From the NCBI GenBank assembly GCA_022661535.1, contig JAKULF010000006.1, positions 3,467,001 to 3,531,000 of the forward strand: DNA of 64,000 bases, given 5' to 3'. This stretch comes from Eutypa lata. Lineage: Eukaryota > Ascomycota > Sordariomycetes > Xylariales > Diatrypaceae. Position numbers and translations under genes: made by a program. The notes below the pieces were generated by a model. The model did no database searches, was not told the DNA's origin, and worked only from the letters and a program-made list of their open reading frames with translations. Below, one piece after another: positions 23,765 through 35,833 of this stretch; the first letter of the stretch is position 1, and every line of letters starts with the position of its first letter.

Positions 23765-26003
23765 TCACTTCGGCGCGTATTTACCAACCAAATCCCACTT
23801 ATTCCAGATATCTCGATTTTTCTTTCCAAGTATATCTTTTGAGAATGATTAGTTAAAGTAATCACAAATGAGTAATAGAATGAATGACACTTACACATTG
23901 GCAAGCCAGTCAGAATTAGAGCCGCAGAAAGGCCACCAAGGGTATAGAATACAGTTTCAGCCCCGCCATCTTCAACCCAATCATTGATAAAAGCTGCGAA
24001 CCCATAGAAGAGAAGATTTTTGGAGAATGACGCCCACTGCAGTATCTATAGTCAGCAATCATTGATTGAGATAGGCTGGCGAATATTTGGGTTTCTAAGT
24101 GTTGTTTTACGAACAAGAGCTTCCCGCAAACAAAAGAAATCACACCTGACAGACACCAGAAAACGGAATAAATGGCTCTGGATGGTACTCACTATAAATG
24201 ATTCAAGAGCGATGTCTGGGTGAGAGTCGCTATCTTCTGTAAGTAACCTAGTGGAAAGGTGGAAGCGCAAGAGATATTTACGAGATATATGAGCTGCCAG
24301 CTGCATTGCTCACGGAGACACCAATGGCAGCAATGCCGTAAAATGCTGCGCCCGTTACAGGCCCCTTTTCAGCTTCCATGGACCATCCCATAAGGAAGTA
24401 GCCGATCGGAGCCATAACAAAAGCGATGAGTAACAGTGGAAGACGGAATTCGGGTTCATAAATACCGTCGTTGCGGCGAGCGATCCAAATTGCAGCTCTA
24501 TCGTCGACCCAGAACATGAATATACACCCTATAACTGCCCCAATAAATGCTATATAATAATTAGAGTCAAAGTATAGTGGTAGGAACCGCCATGACTTAC
24601 GACCTGCAAATAAAAGTCCTACACCTGATGGATCTAGAAAGTATGGTGATGGAGCATAGATCTGAGCAAGAGTGAATGAAATAGCGACCCAGAAAGCCCG
24701 TTACATGTTAACAAGAACAAATAAATGTTCGTAAGGCCTGCATACTTACAGTTATTAAAGCCTGCGTGGCTAGAAGGAACCAACTGGCTGGGTTCAGTAA
24801 AACAATCAATAAGCGAGCAACCATGTTCAATGCCCGTTTTGGTTCCGTATATGTCCCCGTAAAGATGGCTAGGCTTTGGAGATAAGTCCTTTTCTCGCAG
24901 ATAGGGGGTGTCGAAGCGGCCTCGAGTCTCTCCTCATGACCTACGTTTATCTTGTTGTCCAGGTGATGTTCACTATTCAGTTGCGTGGAATTTGGCGTTC
25001 GGTAAGGGTCCTTGTACGTTGTTTCCGGAGCAAAAAAGATCATTAGAAAAAAGGTTATGACAGCAAATATAAGGTAGATGTAAAGATTCCAGTGCCAGCC
25101 AAGGTTGTTGGTAATTTGGCCGGAAATGAGAGGTGAAAGATTTGACAAGCCAGTAAGTACTACTATTGTCGCTGCGACCCAGGCACCGCGCTCGTGGATG
25201 AAAAACCTATACAGCGGTCAATCACACTCTAGTCTCACAATTTGCGAAAAAATATCTTGAGAATTTACATATCGACGATCACGGCAAAGACGATCGACTC
25301 AAAGCAAGAGGTAGCGAGCCCTTGTAATAATCTTCCGGCTCTCAAAATCGAGTAGTTATTCGACGGGAAACTGGCAATAGATACCACAGTTGCAACAATG
25401 TTCATCGTTACCGCGAAAACAAACTGCGGTCGCTTGCCCCAGATTCTGGAAAGCACAGAAACGGGAATACTAAAAGATGTCAGTCATGAAAGAAAAAAAG
25501 ACAGGCATAGAGGCGGTAGTAAGAACTAGCTGACCACCAGCATCCTGCTATCAGCAGCGATTCTCCCGTGAGCAACGAAACAGCGGATATTGAAACGCCG
25601 AGATCTTCAGCAATGGTAACAGTTCCCGCGGACAGAAGAGGCCCAGAGACAACCGCACAAAGGATTCCAGAGATAAGAATAGTGCTCATAGTCATGATCT
25701 TCTTTGACTGAGGCCAGTTCTATTTGACGTTAGCGATGCCACAAATAGCACCAGATAGTCATTACCAGAGGGTCATTTGGGTCGTCGGATGGCTGGGGAT
25801 TAAGGATAATATGGAAGTACTGTCATAATTAGCTGCTGATGAATAGGTCAAAGAGCTTTAATAAGTCCTACTTTGCCAGTACCACACTTGAGATGCGAAA
25901 CATCGACGCCGATATCGATGTTACCGTCTGCGGCGCGGTCATCTAAGAGGACCGTGCCTGGAACGTCTCTTCCATGGCGCGGTTCAAGTATTCCCATAGG
26001 CAT
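23765..26003 (-). CDS. MFS drug:H+ antiporter-1 type transporter
   Basis: Multi-exon 12-TM transporter of the fungal MFS (DHA1/polyamine-like) group. It starts at ATG 26003 with MPMGILEPRHG. The hallmark PQPSDDPNDPLNW is reconstructed across introns near 25740-25820. TM segments follow, with the conserved loop SRIWGKRPQ and ...LQGLATSCFESIVFAVIVD. A charged central loop (ETTYKDPYRTPN..., about 24900-25010) separates the halves. The C-terminal half includes FRLPLLLIAFVMAPIGYF and a last exon ending WDLVGKYAPK at 23765. At least seven introns are inferred. It probably exports or imports the cluster compound at the plasma membrane. The longer reading to 26033 begins with TTG and was not used. 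Confidence 0.85.
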
Positions 26004-27052
26004 CTCGACTTGATTTGTTAATGGGCTATGCAATGCGCCTGTAGGATCAACGGGAATACTAGAATTTGGGGATGGAAGCCAGAAACCGAGTCAAGGATAT
26101 CACACCTCAAGTACTGGTCAGCAACAACCTCGCTCCAAGGCTAATCATTATAAAGCCACTCCCTCCCACAACTCCCTCCGCCCCCTCCGCTAGAGATAAG
26201 GAAATAAACAGGTTAAGATCATGGGTTGTGAGTCTACTGTACGGGTTGCGCCTCTGGACTTGCCTAGATGTGGGGAAACCTCCGCATCAAGTGGCCTACC
26301 CCAAACTACGCTAAAATCCCCAGATGAAAAGGGGGTGGATGACGACTACTACTATAGGAAGAGTGGAACCCGCACAATAACTGACATTCAACCTTCCCTG
26401 TCCCCAGTTTCGATAGTCAGTACGCTTGGATGCTTAGTCACAACTCTGTATGAACGCCTCGGATCCTATACCTGAGCTTGATAGCTGAACGGTAGATTGC
26501 ACTTGCATAAACTCCATCACATCGTGGCGTAAGCTCCCAGCCCAAATATCTGGTCTTCAAAGAGGGGCGCTATATAGTTTGCTCCTCAAAACGTGTAGGC
26601 TCGCATTCATAACCACTGGGCTTAAGAATAGCATTAGTATAATTGCCATAAGCTACCTCATTCATTAAACCCGTTTTAAACATTTGGCGCAGCTTTGGTG
26701 CGGCCACTATGATAGATTGATTAATAAATTATTTATAAGCCGTATTAAGCTACCCCCACCTCTCTTTTCCCCTTTTCCGGCATATGTTCGTAGTATGTTA
26801 TCTCGTGCATCTTCCTTGCAGCCTTATTTCCAACACTAGGATATTTATAAACATGAAGTAATAGGAAGGGCGATAGTTCAAAAATCCACCCCCCCCCCCC
26901 CCAGACACGCACCACTACGGGGGAGATTTCCTTAAAAGTTTTTTACCCTGTCGATAAAGCTATCTTCTATATATTGGAACGATGTTCTGCGGAGTGCAGA
27001 GCGTATGGATAATTAATGATGCTAAGAACGGAGGGAGATAAAGGAGAAACTG
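26004..27052. other. Gene-free interval with C14 tract
   Basis: Upstream region of the transporter, then AT-rich DNA. A run of 14 C lies at 26889-26902. No gene supported. Confidence 0.5.
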
Positions 27053-27452
27053 GTGGTTAAGTGCCGCGGATACATGTTCCTGGACGAGGAAGTGGAACGC
27101 TGTTTGAAAGAAAACGGTTACTATCTGCAGACCGATGTTCTCGACGACAAAATACGCCCTGCTGTAGGAGGAGAGGGCCGACCCCGAGCTATTGTGAAAG
27201 ATATCGAGGTCAGCGGGGAGCCACTGACCAAGCAAAGCAATCATAATATTCGGAACAGCTTCAGAAGAATACGGCTGTTGAACACACTTAAGATCTACGA
27301 TCAGGGCATGCGGGCAGAGGACTTTAGAAAACGGCTGGCTCTTTGACTTTGGTAGATCGTGGACCGAAACACATGACATCTATGAGGCACAGAGTAAGTT
27401 TGACGCCAAGGAAGCAAAGGTGAAAGACCTGATAGATATTAATTAAATGCTG
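27053..27452 (+). pseudogene. Possible decayed ORF, family not recognised
   Basis: A 97-codon frame (27053-27346) encodes a charged protein with an FLDEEVERCLKENGYY start. Just past its stop, a coding-like continuation lies one frame away (starting DFGRSWTETHDIYEAQ, to about 27445, ending in a stop). The switch suggests a frameshifted relic, but an unseen intron or chance cannot be excluded. I do not recognise a family. Confidence 0.3.
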
Positions 27453-28097
27453 GAACAAGAAGGCATCAACTTGAAGTTTCAGGGTAATGTGATGTATTCT
27501 AAAAAGATACGGCTAGGAGACTGAACTTGGGAAAGACTGAATATCACATAGGCATTTAGGTCACTATCCAATAGCTGAATGGGTCCAGACATTTGAGATT
27601 CCATGAGCGTTGTCTTGTGGGGATTTCATGAATGATTCTATTGCATGGAAATACCCAGCAGTAACTATAACGTACGTGATTTAACTATTACAATACGTTG
27701 CGGATTTCAAGATGTATCCATCTATAAGCAAATCTTGAGCCCACACAATGCTGGATCGCAGCTGTGTACATGAGAAGAGAAGAACGATAAGAGACCAAAA
27801 CAGGAAGGCGGCCAGAGTACCTTCCTTGAAGCATACCGTCAACTAACCGAATCACCCAGATCAAGCAGAAAAGTCTGAACATACAGGGGGCGGTAATTGC
27901 TACCTAATGTGCACCTTGGAGGTCATGTCATAGGCGCATCTCCATAGCTACCAATGGCATCCGACAAATGTTCTCAAATACGCCTTGTCAATGGAGCAAT
28001 TTCAGTGGTATCAGCAGCATCCCTAGCCTTCGTCTTAAATGGGAGATCAATACTTTAGCAGCTGTTGGCATAAATAAAGCAGAGCAAGGATACTATC
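27453..28097. other. Gene-free interval
   Basis: 645 bp with only short ORFs and no repeats of note. Nothing recognised. Confidence 0.45.
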
Positions 28098-28433
28098 ATG
28101 ACTCCTAGGAGGCCTGGAGACCTGACTAGCCAGCTGCATAAAATTCAAACAAAGTATGGTGGCGTTACTCGCGATGTATGTAACCAGGGTGTCAAGTCAC
28201 TCCATCTACTCCACGAAGCACCTTCATGGAATGGAGTGGACGACGTTTACGAAGGCTCTAAATTTGGTGGATGGAATGGACGGTGGCCACGAATTCGTGG
28301 CCACACGGTGGACCTCGTGGAGTGGATTGACACCCTGTAAGTAACTTAGTCCGCAAGGCTGAAAAGGCCCTTACACGCAGATTTACAGATGCAGGTAGAT
28401 CCATATTCCCCGGGTGTACAGCTGACTGTTAAA
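28098..28433 (+). CDS. Small hypothetical protein (two-exon model)
   Basis: The 80-codon frame starting MTPRRPGDLTSQLHK and ending LVEWIDTL runs into GTAAGT. Splicing at the following TTACACGCAG gives a short second exon (FTDAGRSIFPG...) ending near 28433, about 97 residues. The composition is globular rather than repetitive. I do not recognise the family. It could equally be a relic of a longer gene, since the downstream sequence has further small open stretches to 28571. Confidence 0.3.
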
Positions 28434-28779
28434 TCTGATCAGAATAAGGACTTTACCAGCTTGTCACAGATTAGAGATGCGCAGTCGAAAAGAGACAAAA
28501 GGTTACTGGCATTCAGTAAGTTTGAAGACCCTATTTCTTGCCATTCTTTATCGATACAACCAGTTAACTAGCATCAATCGACCATGAATATGAAGTCCAT
28601 GATTCTTAGCCAAGAAGAGTCCACCGACCCTAATGCCGAGTTCCAAAGCATGTCTTCCACCTGATACTTACATATGTAGTTACGAATATATCAATCATTT
28701 TAATACCCTCGCCACTCGCTCGAGGAGACGCAGTGTCTATCACGGTGCTCAGGTTGTAGCTACATATAGGTCCTTCTGC
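28434..28779. other. Short interval, nothing recognised
   Basis: Includes a 60-codon open stretch overlapping 28389-28571 with no recognisable motif. Otherwise empty. Confidence 0.4.
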
Positions 28780-29372
28780 CCCAGCCGTCCCTCACTCTGC
28801 CTCCTTTTCGTCTCTCGCCTTCCAAATTTCTCTGGCGATTTCCTTCTGCCGCGCGGCAAGCTCCCCAAAGGTGGCGCAGATGGTCTCGGCGGTACCCACG
28901 CCGAGCAGGTAGCATGGTCCTCCTGTTAGCATTGTAGGCGCCCTCTTGACAGGCCCTCTCAATCGAGAGGTTCATGCCGTCATTCCATCATTCCACGGGA
29001 TCTTGCCCCCCGACTTGGCCATGAGCTTGTCCTTCTTCCATAATGCCTGTCTGCTCTCTGTCTTATGCGTGTCTTACGCTGGCCTGCTCCTCGGCCGTCC
29101 ACGCCGGCACCTGGCCGATGCCGCGCCGCCACGCTAGCTGCGCTGCCTTGTCGTCCACCGCTCCCGGGTCGTACACCTCGAACCCCCCTCCCCCCTCTCT
29201 CCCCTCGCGGTGTTGCGCGTCACCACGCCGTACCGCAAGGGGTTCAGGTCCGCCTCCTTGATCAGACTCATCGTGTGCTCTCCGTGCACGATGGCGTCCA
29301 GCCCGCGGACCCGCAGCGGCTTTCTGTGCCAGCTGAACTGGGAGGATCTCCATGGAATTGTAGTTTTTCATT
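28780..29372 (-). pseudogene. GC-rich frameshifted gene relic, family not recognised
   Basis: A GC-rich block stands out from its AT-rich surroundings and reads as protein on the minus strand, but in switching frames. In order they are: a stretch with GLDAIVHGEHTMSLIKEADLN and YGVVTRNTAR, a second with FEVYDPGAVDDKAAQLAWRRG and VPAWTAEEQA, and a C-terminal helix-like stretch with LLGVGTAETICATFGELAAR ending ...KEAE before a TGA near 28795. Each segment is compositionally protein-like, and no single frame joins them. Frameshifts (indels) rather than RIP transitions seem to have killed it. I do not recognise the family. Confidence 0.55.
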
Positions 29373-32300
29373 CCTTAAGTTTAAGAACCCATAGATTTAT
29401 ACTTTCATGAGGTCATACTCATCGTCCACTTGTGATAGAACTGTTCAACCCGTCTCCAAATCCATCAGACAGCTTTCAGTCCTTACAAGGCTGTTTACGA
29501 CACCGGGCCTAATAACCTGTTGTATTTTACGCATTCACGGATAAAACCAATGGGAACTTTCAGACTATTAACTAGCCAAGTCAGACCATCATCATGAGCG
29601 AAAATGTAAACGAGCAGCTGCCAGTGTTATTGTTAACCCTGAAGTATTCTGACGATGTCTATAACAAGGACGACAGCTTCAATGCCCTGTGCCATACTAC
29701 GGAAAGCAGAAGGGGTAAGATAACTTACGGGCAGATACCATGATTCATTCAGCTACGATGATCAATAAATATAAGCACTTGAACCATGCAAGGGGACAAA
29801 CACAGGGGGGATGCAAAGCCGATACCTCCAGAACTCAGGCAAAGTTCTCCTTAAGCACCATTTAAGAGGACCAACTAGTGTGGAATTCAGCACATGCTCA
29901 AGAGCCAAGCACAAAGTCCGACATGAATCCCCACAAGGACCTACGAAGCCAGGCCAGAGAATGGCTGTGGACTTCCTGCAGGACATTCTCGCTCGAGTAG
30001 CCCAGTCTTTCCGTCTAGTCTCGATGCTCTTATCTATTCCGGAGTCGTTTGTAAGCACCAACTGATCGGAACAAAAGAATAATATTTCATTCACATCTTC
30101 GTCACATGGGTCTTCGTTACGGTCTCTTGCGATATTTTGTATGTTATTTTTGATCACTTGGTATCAACCAAGCTCTATTGATGCTGTACCGAGATATAGT
30201 CATATCTAATTCTAAGCTTCTGCTACCAGAGTTGCGCTTGCGTTTGTCAATCAGGCCACGGCAGTTCATATTCGTCATATATGACCCAGTTGGTTGCAAC
30301 GGGATAAAAACGCATATTTAATGAATCACGTCGCAGGCGGATCGGATTATGAATATCGTTAATCTTGTCTGTGGACAGGTTCAAACGGTTCAACTCTAAC
30401 CCTCTTATCACGTTACCTCGTACATACATACATACATAGATTTTGCACCTACCTTCGGTAACCTTGGGATTCCTTCCCTTTACATACACCAGACAGACAC
30501 AATACACTTGCTGATAGCTTCAGGATTGACAGGCTTCACTGATCACCATAGAGACCCCACCACCGTATTGGTCCCCTCTGCCCGCCATACCTCTGGCCGA
30601 CGTATTCTTATTACTTTAGTCTTGAATACAGAATAGCTACAGCGTCACAACTTTGTTAAAGTACGTGCTATGCGCGGCCTTGAACAATTCTAGAGTGACC
30701 TGGATATATTCGTCGTTCTCGATCGTTCCGAGGTCGCCGTCGTTGTCGCGATATCGTAGTTTCGGATGATCACTGTTACTAAGTCGTGTTCGTTTGTTGT
30801 TGATGTAGCCAAGTAGCGATTGATAGCTGGTATGATAAGGGATGACTAGGTTTATATTCGTTGCAACCTCGAAAATTACCTTAACATTATGCTACTTAAA
30901 AGTACCCTGCCCTAGGCGTGCTTCACTATATAAGCGGGAAACTTTGCCTCCCTCTTCCTTTTGTCTGGAGGTTAATACTTCATTTTAAACAGCCCGTTAA
31001 GAGGTCTGTGCCTGAGGTCCGATGTTTGTTCGTAACGATATCTATGATAATATATGATCTTCGTCATATAAAGTCACCTGATATCGTCTATTGAAGACTC
31101 ATGACTGCTATCTCGACCATCTCGTTATTTGAATAATTATATTTGACGTCATTGCCATCTTTGAACTCATTTTTATGACCAAGCTGTTACTTGGTTCTCT
31201 AGAATAAGACGGCAGATGAGCGTTGGCTCTGAATATTAAGCTTTAGTGTCCTAATTAAGAATCCAATCCTCGAGTTACACTTCCGATTACACTTCATACG
31301 ATATGTAATAAAGCTAGCCACAGTATTACAAGGCCTATGAGTAATATGGTGGTTTTTAGCAGAGTCTTCAATGACTTCATTCGAATATTCAATGTCATCT
31401 TATTTTTCAGATGCTGAGTTAGATATTCTAATGCTCGACCAGGTGTCGGGAAGACTTCTCCTTTAGAAGACAAGTCTACATCCGCAACCGCTTTACCTGG
31501 ATTTGAAAGAGCCGAAGCCCCATTAGAGCTCCGAGAAAAGCTTTAGGATCACTGAGTCCATAAAATATACCAGCAGTATCTAAATCCTGGATCCTGGATG
31601 TTCCCGACTGTGTTGAGTATTGGGCGAAAGTTTCATCATTGCACCAGTCCGACGTCTATACGATGCTATAGTAGTTTCGTGGGAGCAATACATACTTAGT
31701 CATCACCATATGAAAAACATTCCCGTGTGAACTGTTAACTATGATTAAGAGATTGAAGTCTGCTGTCTGTCAGATACCACAACCTAATAATCGAGATGAT
31801 TGATCATAAGCTATTGCCATTAATCACACTGACGGTTTGGACACCCACAGCACTGTAACTTACTACCTAGTTTAGCAGTGGCAATACATATTTGCATGTT
31901 AAAAATCATTTATTAGTGGCGGAGACATACATTGGCCTGGGCAGTTCAAGGCTTTGTTCCATAATTAACCTTTAATAATAAGATATAGCATTGTATACAT
32001 CCATAAAACAAGACGCTAGTTGATCTAAATGCTCCCTATAGTGAACACCACTGCTAAAACTTTTGACCCCTATTACCTTCAGTTTACTATCCTACCCGGT
32101 GACGCTATTCGCTTATGACACGGCTTGGTGTGATATGTGGTGTGATATGCTGATTCGATGACGGACTTTGCGGTGTTGGGCAGTCCTTGATTATGGCCAT
32201 AGGCTCATGAGAGCTCAGGTCCCTAGGCGAGATGGATATGTCTCATCCGATAACTTCATTGCGATCGTTGTCGACTTTTGAGAATAAATACGACCCTGCA

Positions 32301-32373
32301 GGACAACTCAGACCATGGAGCAACGTGCGTGTACCCTCCCCGTCAGGTTTAAGGGTCTCCGCGCCTCTTAGTA
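29373..32373. other. 3 kb gene-free interval
   Basis: AT-rich DNA with no recognisable gene. A 49-codon ORF at 29594-29741 (MSENVNEQLPVLLL...) is too short to call. A TACA tetranucleotide run is at 30421-30438. Parts of 31.0-32.1 kb look RIP-like (T/A-rich, few ORFs). Confidence 0.5.
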
Positions 32374-33511
32374 TCATGCATATCTCCTCTGTTCCCAGGA
32401 CTCATCAGAAGGGGTAGCTTCCATCTCAACAGCGGCTGATGTCGAATGGAGCTCTGGGGTAACGGGCTGGTAGTATTTATACTGCGTCTGCTGCGGCGGC
32501 GGCGGCGGCTGCTGCTGCATATCGCTCGCTGCCATCTCATGCACAGGTTGAGGAGGGATTGGTAATAGGTTCTTGTTTCGTCGTTGTCTCCGAGCGAATA
32601 GGACAACGGCTCCGATGATCAGCACTAGACCGGCGAAAGCGCCGATGGCAATGCCAACCGCGGCGCCGGTGCTTATCGGCGCGCCCTGGTCAGCGTCGTT
32701 GTTGCTATTGTCGTTGCCGCTGATACTAGTGGTAGTGGTGCTGCTACTTTCGGATATCGATGCTGTACTCGCGGTCGCAGCATTAAACTATGCGACTTGG
32801 TGTTAGTGGCAAGTATCGCGACACGTTTGGGCATAGTGGAAGACTATATACCTCGCCTGTTGATGATGATGTGGTGGAAGCGAAGTCGCTGCTTTGAAAA
32901 CGGACTTGGATACTATACGCATTGATGCCCCCTTCGAGGCCTGCTGACATGCGCGTGGCCGTGGTTCCGTCCGAGATGGTGACAACTGTCCACGTCGTGG
33001 TCGACGATGGTGATTGGCGGTTAACACACCCAAGCGTCTTTTCCCACTCATAGGAAGTGGTGTCTTGGCAGGAATAATCGTATTGGCTATGGACAAGTTC
33101 ACATATTCAGCGCACGACTCTTCTGCGAACAGCAAAACCAAACGGGACCAGCAGCAGCAGCAGCAGCCGCCGCTCTTGCTGCGATTCGAACGATCTCGGG
33201 CACGTAACTAGGCATGGAATGAATGCTCACGTTGGACAACATATCTGGGCCGTCTCCGTCACGTCCGCTATCGCGTTCTCGCTCTGGCATGCTGCCGTGA
33301 ATCCGGAAGGGCAGCTCGCCGGGGAGTAGTACTGCTCCGAGAGGGCGGCATAGCCACTAGGGAAACACGACGTTTCTAGCGCGCCGCCTTGTAACCAGTA
33401 AAACCCGTCTGGCGTCGTGTGAATCTTGTAGATGGTGTCATACTCCTGCATGCAGCTCTCAGGGAGCGCCGGACTCGCGGTTAACGGGCCGAGATCTGTA
33501 CTGGACACCAT
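32374..33511 (-). CDS. Single-pass cysteine-rich surface protein (fungal sensor-like)
   Basis: Three exons. The N-terminal ectodomain contains at least eight Cys (ESCMQEYD..., ETSCFPSGY, SCPSGFTAAC, QICCPT, then YSCQDT and LGCVNR). A Ser/Thr-rich stalk follows (STASISESSSTTTTS). One TM helix, about GAAVGIAIGAFAGLVLIIGA, is followed by the basic stop-transfer RRQRRNK. The cytoplasmic tail is Pro/Gln-rich (QQQPPPPPQQTQ). This is the common layout of fungal wall-stress or nutrient sensor-like glycoproteins. No signal peptide precedes the start at 33511 in the same frame, so an upstream exon may be missing. Introns lie at about 33115-33228 and 32789-32850. Confidence 0.72.
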
Positions 33512-35833
33512 CTTGAAAGCTGATGGGCGGGCTGTTGTCAGCGTTGTCGTTTGGGAGGACCTTTCACATAACTATGTATCTAGCGTTAGAGACAAAAAGA
33601 GGAGAAATTTACGGATGGGCACCTAGCGGAATACATACATATGGGATTGGTAGCGGTTCTGTTGATATCGCCTGGTCTAGCCCTAGCCGACAGGGTCCTA
33701 GATGAGAACTACCTAAGCAGGGGGGAAGACAGCTGAAGTGGGGACCAAATATTGATGTGGCCTGCCTGGTTGGGCTGAGCTCTAACTTCTCCATGGGTTC
33801 CGTTGGAGAATAGAACTAAGGGGCCAGGGGCTGAAGTTAGTATGATGTGCCAATTCTACAGCGTTTTCTGACAGGGGAGTGGTCATTGGCTTTGATGCAT
33901 CGGGATGGGTACATTCTGCTTCGACGCAGCCTATAGGGACCAGCGCATTTACGCGTTGCAGCGCGGGAATGGTTTCTATCATCAGCTGGGAGGGGCTTCC
34001 CCTCTATAAAAATTAAGACTGTGCATATGTTCTTGAATTTTGTCGGGGTTTGATTCGTACTTACTAATTATATGTAAAAGGAGGTGGTTATCAAACTCGG
34101 TATAAGCAGGCGGCAGGATATAACTAATAGAAGGATTCTATTAAGACCTAGGATGTGTGTATTTGAGCAAGGGTTGTTTGGGGGCCAAAGCTACGGGTAG
34201 ACTACCCGATGAGACCCATTAGTTTTCATTCCATCATTGTAGTTAGTTATGTAAGGCCTGAAAGAAGGAAAGAGCTTAGCTGAGTAGATGACATGTGTAG
34301 AAGCGTACATACTTCTTACACAAGCTCATCAATTCTCAGCTATCATCACATCAATGCCTATTTAGCAGCTCGGATGTATAAACTACGAAGGGCCTTCGCT
34401 ATTACTCTTAAGCTCCGAACTGATATATATTTGTTGTGCTTTACCGACAACAAGAGCGTTATGAAGTGTATACTTAGTATACACTTCCGAAAGACTGTTG
34501 TACATAAAGTGATGTACAATTAGTCTTTGCTAACGCTTTAATGAATAGAAGCCCCTGTCCGCCAATCAGTAATAAATATAATCAGTTAATATAGTATGAA
34601 ATAAGTAAAGCCTAACCGCGCGTTAAATCACGTAATCCTGATCCTTCTGATCTGCCTATAGTTGTAGTATTTATAAAGACGATTAATGTATCCACCTTCG
34701 GCCCCGAATTTGATGCAACTTCAACCCCTTTATCCATTTTGGTTTCTTCACAGGTTCGGTGGAGTTGGGGTAAGATGATTAATAGGTTGATTGGCCGGAA
34801 GCGGCCCTTGGGTCACGACGCGTAACGATATATCCTCCAAGGAATTATGCACCGCAGAAAGGCAACAGTTTACCACTTTTGATTTCTCAACTATCTACTC
34901 TCATTGTATATAAGATCCATCGGAGCAGCGAAGCGAAAGTAAAGTCCACCTCGTCACCTTTGGACCTATTGGCTAGGTAAAAAGAAGTGAGTAATTATGG
35001 GATAACTGAACAAGAAATTCTACGTCGTTCTACGGTGTTTTGGAATATTCGCGTTCTATTCTTAATCAATTGCTAATCAATAATACAACGCAAGAAACGG
35101 CAATTGCCGTAGCTGAACTGAAAGCGAAACAAAATTACGGGAATAGAACGGCTAGAGTATATAACCGAAACTAGTTACTATGCAAGTAATGCATCGCTTA
35201 AAGGCCGTTTCCGACAAGGCGGCTTAAATCTATGTGGCCACAAATAGGATGGGCCGTATCTTAACTCGTTATGGAGTTTTAAGTCTTCACGATAGATCAC
35301 CGAGACCTTACGATGCTGTCGGTTGATCTAATACGGTTGATAACCTCAAATTATTTAGATACGAGCCCTTGCCTACAGAGAGGTGGAAAGTTTTAACGTT
35401 AAACCTTCCAAGTAGGTAAAATTGAGGTGTCAAGCAATATAATTTACCTTACTCCGCATTTGGCCGGGATGACACGCATGATTGTGACTCTACTATGGCC
35501 CAAATGGTAGATATCCATCAAGGGTATGCCCGAGGGACTTAATACTCCATGGATACTCCATAGTAATTTAGATGTAAAAGTATGTACCACGACCCCTATT
35601 CTATACTTAATCTAGCTATCCACCAGCTACTACCGGCATTTAAGGCATATACAAGGAGCATTTATAGAAGCAAGCTATAAATTCGCTGTGATATCTACTG
35701 AATTCTACTGAAAGCCACAACTAACAACGGAAACAAGGCCCTTGTAGGTAGATTTAATTCAACGTGCTGCCTACTAAATGGTAGCTACAGCGTAGACAGG
35801 ATAAACTTGTCAGACAACCTTACTGAGACTAAC
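33512..35833. other. 2.3 kb gene-free interval
   Basis: AT-rich with no gene recognised. It contains a perfect 10-bp-arm hairpin at 34464-34486. From about 34.5 to 35.8 kb the base pattern looks mildly RIP-affected. Confidence 0.5.
34464..34486. repeat. Short perfect inverted repeat
   Basis: Arms AAGTGTATAC and GTATACACTT flank a 3-base loop (TTA). Could form a hairpin. No nearby gene gives it a clear role. Confidence 0.7.

Noticed and set aside
25981..26033. Longer MFS start at 26033
   Set aside because: That start codon is TTG. ATG 26003 gives the typical MPMGILEP leader.
26889..26902. C14 run as a functional element
   Set aside because: A simple homopolymer. It may also be a sequencing-error site.
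34464..34486. Hairpin as an intrinsic terminator
   Set aside because: Rho-independent terminators are bacterial; in this nuclear fungal setting there is no gene for it to serve.
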